A stretch of DNA of 15,944 nucleotides from CAYPCH01 sp964409165 (lineage in GTDB: Bacteria; Bacillota; Clostridia; Acetivibrionales; Acetivibrionaceae): NCBI GenBank assembly GCA_964409165.1, contig CAYPCH010000090.1, forward strand, positions 1 through 15,944, in the 5' to 3' direction. Each line of letters opens with the position of its first letter. The first letter of the stretch is position 1. Shown here piece by piece: positions 13,075 through 15,944 of this stretch. The translations under genes and the position numbers were made by a program. Below the pieces are notes generated by a model, which saw only the letters and a program-made list of their open reading frames with translations, made no database searches and was not told the origin of the DNA.

Positions 13075-14196
13075 ATGAGAGTTGAAACAGTTGTTACGCC
13101 CAATAATAAAACGAGGTATATATTACTTGATGATGCCGGTGATCCGGTTGAACCTGCCTTGAAATATTTGAAATACAAAGACAATACTGGTGCTGCAAGG
13201 AATACTCTTAGAGCTTACTGTTATCATCTAAAACTGTTTTTCGAGTATTTGGAGCAGGTGCAGCTTAATTATCGAGATATTGGCCTTGATGAAATGGCTG
13301 AATTTATGCGTTGGCTTCAGAATCCCTATGGAAACAAGAAGGTTTCCCCTATTACTCCAGTTACATCATCACGGACAGCAAGAAGCATTAATATCATAAT
13401 TTCTGCCGTAATAAGCCTATACGACTACCTGATGAGACATGATGATTATAGCCTTCAGCTTTCCATGAAGTTAAAAAAGCAAATACCTGGTTCACGAAGA
13501 GGCTTCAAAGACTTTTTATACCATATCAATCGAAACAAAAGCTACGACGCAAAAATTCTTAAACTCAAAGTTCCTAAGCAGAAGCCAAAAACCATATCCA
13601 AAGAAAAAATATGTGCCATAATGGATGCCTGTTGCAATATCAGAGACAGGTTCCTCATTCAATTGCTATGGGAAAGCTCGATTCGTATTGGGGAGGCTTT
13701 AGCCCTCTGGCTTGAGGATTTTGAAATTGATGCCAGGAAGATTCACATCAGGGATCGAGGTGAACTATCTAATCATGCAGAAATTAAAACAGTGTGCAGC
13801 CCTAGAAGTATTGATGTTTCAGCTGAATTAATGAATGACTATATGGACTATATTGCTGAATGCCACACCGATGATGTAGATACAAACCACGTTTTCATTA
13901 AACTTTTCGGAGGAAACAAATATCAACCACTGGAATATTCGGATGTTGTATCTCTTTTTGAAAGACTGAAAAACAAGGTGGGTTTTGACATTACACCTCA
14001 CATGCTCCGTCATACTTCCCTTACTGAACTGCGTAAAGCCGGCTGGAAGGATGAGCATTTAATGAAGCGTGCCGGCCATGCTCATGTGCAGACAACGATG
14101 CAAATGTATATTCACCCTTCTGATGAGGATATACGTAAGGATTGGGAAATGGCTGAAAACAATATGAAATTTAAGAATGCAAAGGATGGAAAATAA
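13075..14196 (+). CDS. tnpA: Tyrosine recombinase, Tn554 TnpA-like
   Basis: A 373-residue site-specific tyrosine recombinase, close in size to TnpA of Tn554 (361). Such proteins cut and rejoin DNA through a 3'-phosphotyrosine. The N-terminal core-binding domain (about 25-130) includes NTLRAYCYHLKLFFEYL. The catalytic domain (about 180-360) shows R204 (SSIRIGEALAL), H309-x-x-R312 (PHMLRHT), H335 (AGHAHVQTT) and the nucleophile Y345 (MQMYIHPS), so all residues needed are present. The start at ATG 13075 has only a weak purine-rich ribosome site (AAGAGATAG). Its TAA directly abuts the ATG of the next recombinase, meaning coupled translation. An intact gene in otherwise decayed mobile DNA suggests the most recent arrival. 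Confidence 0.88.
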   Translation: MRVETVVTPNNKTRYILLDDAGDPVEPALKYLKYKDNTGAARNTLRAYCYHLKLFFEYLEQVQLNYRDIGLDEMAEFMRWLQNPYGNKKVSPITPVTSSRTARSINIIISAVISLYDYLMRHDDYSLQLSMKLKKQIPGSRRGFKDFLYHINRNKSYDAKILKLKVPKQKPKTISKEKICAIMDACCNIRDRFLIQLLWESSIRIGEALALWLEDFEIDARKIHIRDRGELSNHAEIKTVCSPRSIDVSAELMNDYMDYIAECHTDDVDTNHVFIKLFGGNKYQPLEYSDVVSLFERLKNKVGFDITPHMLRHTSLTELRKAGWKDEHLMKRAGHAHVQTTMQMYIHPSDEDIRKDWEMAENNMKFKNAKDGK

Positions 14197-15944
14197 ATGG
14201 GACAATTATATCAACCAAGTATTCTAAAATCTGATGAAATGTATGATTACATATCAGGTTACTGGGATCAAGATACCTGGTCTCTCAAAGATGATATATT
14301 TAATGATTTCAGAAAAACCTCAAGCCGTGTTGATATCAAGTACAAAAGAATTAAATTCGGTGCATTTAGCTCAAACTTAAAAACTGAGCTGAAATACTTC
14401 TTTAAATACCGACTCACTAATAGAATAGTTACAATTGATACTATTCTGAAATATGGCCAAACATTTACTAGACTTGCTGCATTTTTAAATACGCATTATC
14501 CTGCCGTAAATAGCTTTTCTAATCTTGAACTGGAGAAGGTAACCATTCAATTGCGAACATATTTGATTGAATGCAGAATTAAAGCAACGAAGTTTTACGG
14601 ATGTCTCATTAGTCAGATTGTACCATTTTATAAAAGTTTTTATGATGAACGAGATGAATTTGAAAAAGATACTTGGGACTTTAGAAAAATTGCTGTCGCA
14701 AGGTATTCTACGGATAGAAGTCATTATTTATTGCATTTTGAAGGTGTTCCGGCTCAATTTAGAAATATGGTAAAACAATATTTAAAAATGAGAGTAAGCA
14801 AGTGCTCTCATGCTCAATGTTGCCGGGATGTAAAGACGATTAGGTTGTTTTTAACCTTTATTCATCGAAAATATCCCCTATGGAATGATTTGAAGCTATT
14901 ATCCAGGAAAGATATGGAGGATTACTTTTCGTGGTTGCATATATTCTCTGAAGGCAAGGTGAAAACAGAAAGTGAATACCTGATATTTTTGAAGATATTT
15001 CTTGAATACATTCAAAAAGCAGAATACGAACAATCTCCCGTAAAACCAATTGCCCTACTGATTTTTAAAGAAGACATGCCTCGAATACCATTAAGAACAG
15101 AAAATGATATTAAATATATTCCGGAAGGAGTATTAAGACAATTAGATGAAAACTTAGAGTACCTCACCCCATCAGGCAGTATTCCAGTAGTTATATTATT
15201 ACGTGCTACAGGATGGAGAATATCAGATATCTTCAATCTGCGGTATGACAATTGTTTAGACAAAATGGCTCAAGGGTGGTATTTGTGTGGAGACATCAAA
15301 AAGACACAAGTTTTAAATCATCGTGTTCCCATTACAGATGAAGTGGCTGCTGTGGTTAAATCTGTGATTGAAGTTACTAAAGCAAAGAGTACATTGACCA
15401 ATAATCCTAAAAAACTTTTATTTGCCTGTTTAAAGGGAAAACGTCAAGGCCGTCCCCCGGAAGCAAGGAGGGTGAGTTATAATCTAAACAAGTTGGCTAT
15501 AAAAAAGAACATCATAGATGACCAAGGGAATATCTTTCATTTTAAAAACCATGCTTTTCGGCATACGAAGGCAATTGAGCTTATTAATAATGGCATGAAC
15601 TTACTCCATGTTCAAAAATGGATGGCTCATGCATCTCCTGAAATGACACTATGGTATGCAAAAATCCTTGATACAACCATGCGTAAATCATGGGAAGAGG
15701 CAACTAAACAAGGCCTGTTTAGAATAAACGAATCCGGGAAGCCAATAAAGATTGATATATCTGATATTGAAAATGAGGATATTATAGAATGGGAGTATAT
15801 TCGCCACAACCTGGATGCAGTCAGAATGCCTTTAGGATATTGTATGAAGCCTAAAAAGCAGGAATGCCATACACAGCTAAATCCATGTTTGACCTGCAGG
15901 AACCTTTGCACAACTCCAGATTTTATTCCCCAGTATGAGTTGGA
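14197..15944 (+). CDS. tnpB: Tyrosine recombinase, Tn554 TnpB-like (partial, runs off the window)
   Basis: Open from ATG 14197, immediately after the tnpA stop, to the window edge: 582 full codons without a stop. Tn554 TnpB is about 630 residues, so only the last part is missing. Residues 1-320 form the DNA-binding and linker region. The catalytic domain shows R341 (TGWRISDI), H452-x-x-R455 (NHAFRHT), H478 (MAHASPEMT) and Y487 (LWYAKI). After it comes a cysteine-rich tail with C549, C557, C564, C567 and C571 (ECHTQLNPCLTCRNLC), a probable zinc-binding module typical of TnpB. Together with TnpA, and with TnpC in Tn554, it drives site-specific insertion; a TnpC gene would be expected just beyond the edge. 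Confidence 0.88.
   Translation, partial: MGQLYQPSILKSDEMYDYISGYWDQDTWSLKDDIFNDFRKTSSRVDIKYKRIKFGAFSSNLKTELKYFFKYRLTNRIVTIDTILKYGQTFTRLAAFLNTHYPAVNSFSNLELEKVTIQLRTYLIECRIKATKFYGCLISQIVPFYKSFYDERDEFEKDTWDFRKIAVARYSTDRSHYLLHFEGVPAQFRNMVKQYLKMRVSKCSHAQCCRDVKTIRLFLTFIHRKYPLWNDLKLLSRKDMEDYFSWLHIFSEGKVKTESEYLIFLKIFLEYIQKAEYEQSPVKPIALLIFKEDMPRIPLRTENDIKYIPEGVLRQLDENLEYLTPSGSIPVVILLRATGWRISDIFNLRYDNCLDKMAQGWYLCGDIKKTQVLNHRVPITDEVAAVVKSVIEVTKAKSTLTNNPKKLLFACLKGKRQGRPPEARRVSYNLNKLAIKKNIIDDQGNIFHFKNHAFRHTKAIELINNGMNLLHVQKWMAHASPEMTLWYAKILDTTMRKSWEEATKQGLFRINESGKPIKIDISDIENEDIIEWEYIRHNLDAVRMPLGYCMKPKKQECHTQLNPCLTCRNLCTTPDFIPQYEL

Overview
The window looks like chromosome of a low-GC, spore-forming Firmicute of the class Clostridia. 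The AT-rich bias, strong GGAGG-type ribosome sites, AT-rich TATAAT promoters, U-tailed terminators and an intact prkA-yhbH-spoVR sporulation cluster all point that way. A cellulolytic Clostridium relative (Acetivibrio/Ruminiclostridium type) is my guess, not a proof. No rRNA, tRNA or CRISPR array was seen.

Left part (1-5044), ordinary chromosome. An unidentified reading frame ends at 207. serA (D-3-phosphoglycerate dehydrogenase, with C-terminal ACT domain) follows behind an extended -10 promoter. Next comes an unrecognised 347-residue soluble protein behind a near-consensus sigma-A promoter. A cluster of three hairpins (3167-3262) separates it from a convergent minus-strand gene for a five-helix membrane protein with two extracytoplasmic beta-sandwich-like repeats.

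Middle part (5045-10400), sporulation operon. A gene-free leader of about 600 bp with several candidate promoters, one sigma-E-like, precedes prkA, yhbH and spoVR. They lie head to tail with gaps of 37 and 0 bp. The set corresponds to E. coli yeaG-yeaH-ycgB: an AAA+ PrkA protein, a VWA/DUF444 protein and a SpoVR protein. The operon ends in one simple terminator and a second region where two strong hairpins share sequence and exclude one another.

Right part (10400-15944), a graveyard of mobile DNA with one live-looking element. A 429-bp internally deleted IS3-family copy with 24-bp terminal inverted repeats and a possible AAT target duplication lies between an orphan sigma-A promoter and the last ~35 codons of a matrixin-like metalloprotease. 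A TTG-started exported protein follows. Then come a GGGG-starting transposon-end-like motif, a short reading-frame remnant, the C-terminus of a Tn3-family transposase, and a 5'-truncated relaxase broken by an in-frame amber codon. That amber lies exactly inside a perfect 21-bp inverted repeat. Finally tnpA and tnpB of a Tn554-like element (two tyrosine recombinases with all catalytic residues) run off the right edge.

I do not see a clearly unprecedented multi-gene system. The most unusual signals are the palindrome-embedded nonsense codon, the MITE-like IS3 derivative and its hairpin, the alternative hairpins after spoVR, and the two uncharacterised proteins between serA and prkA.
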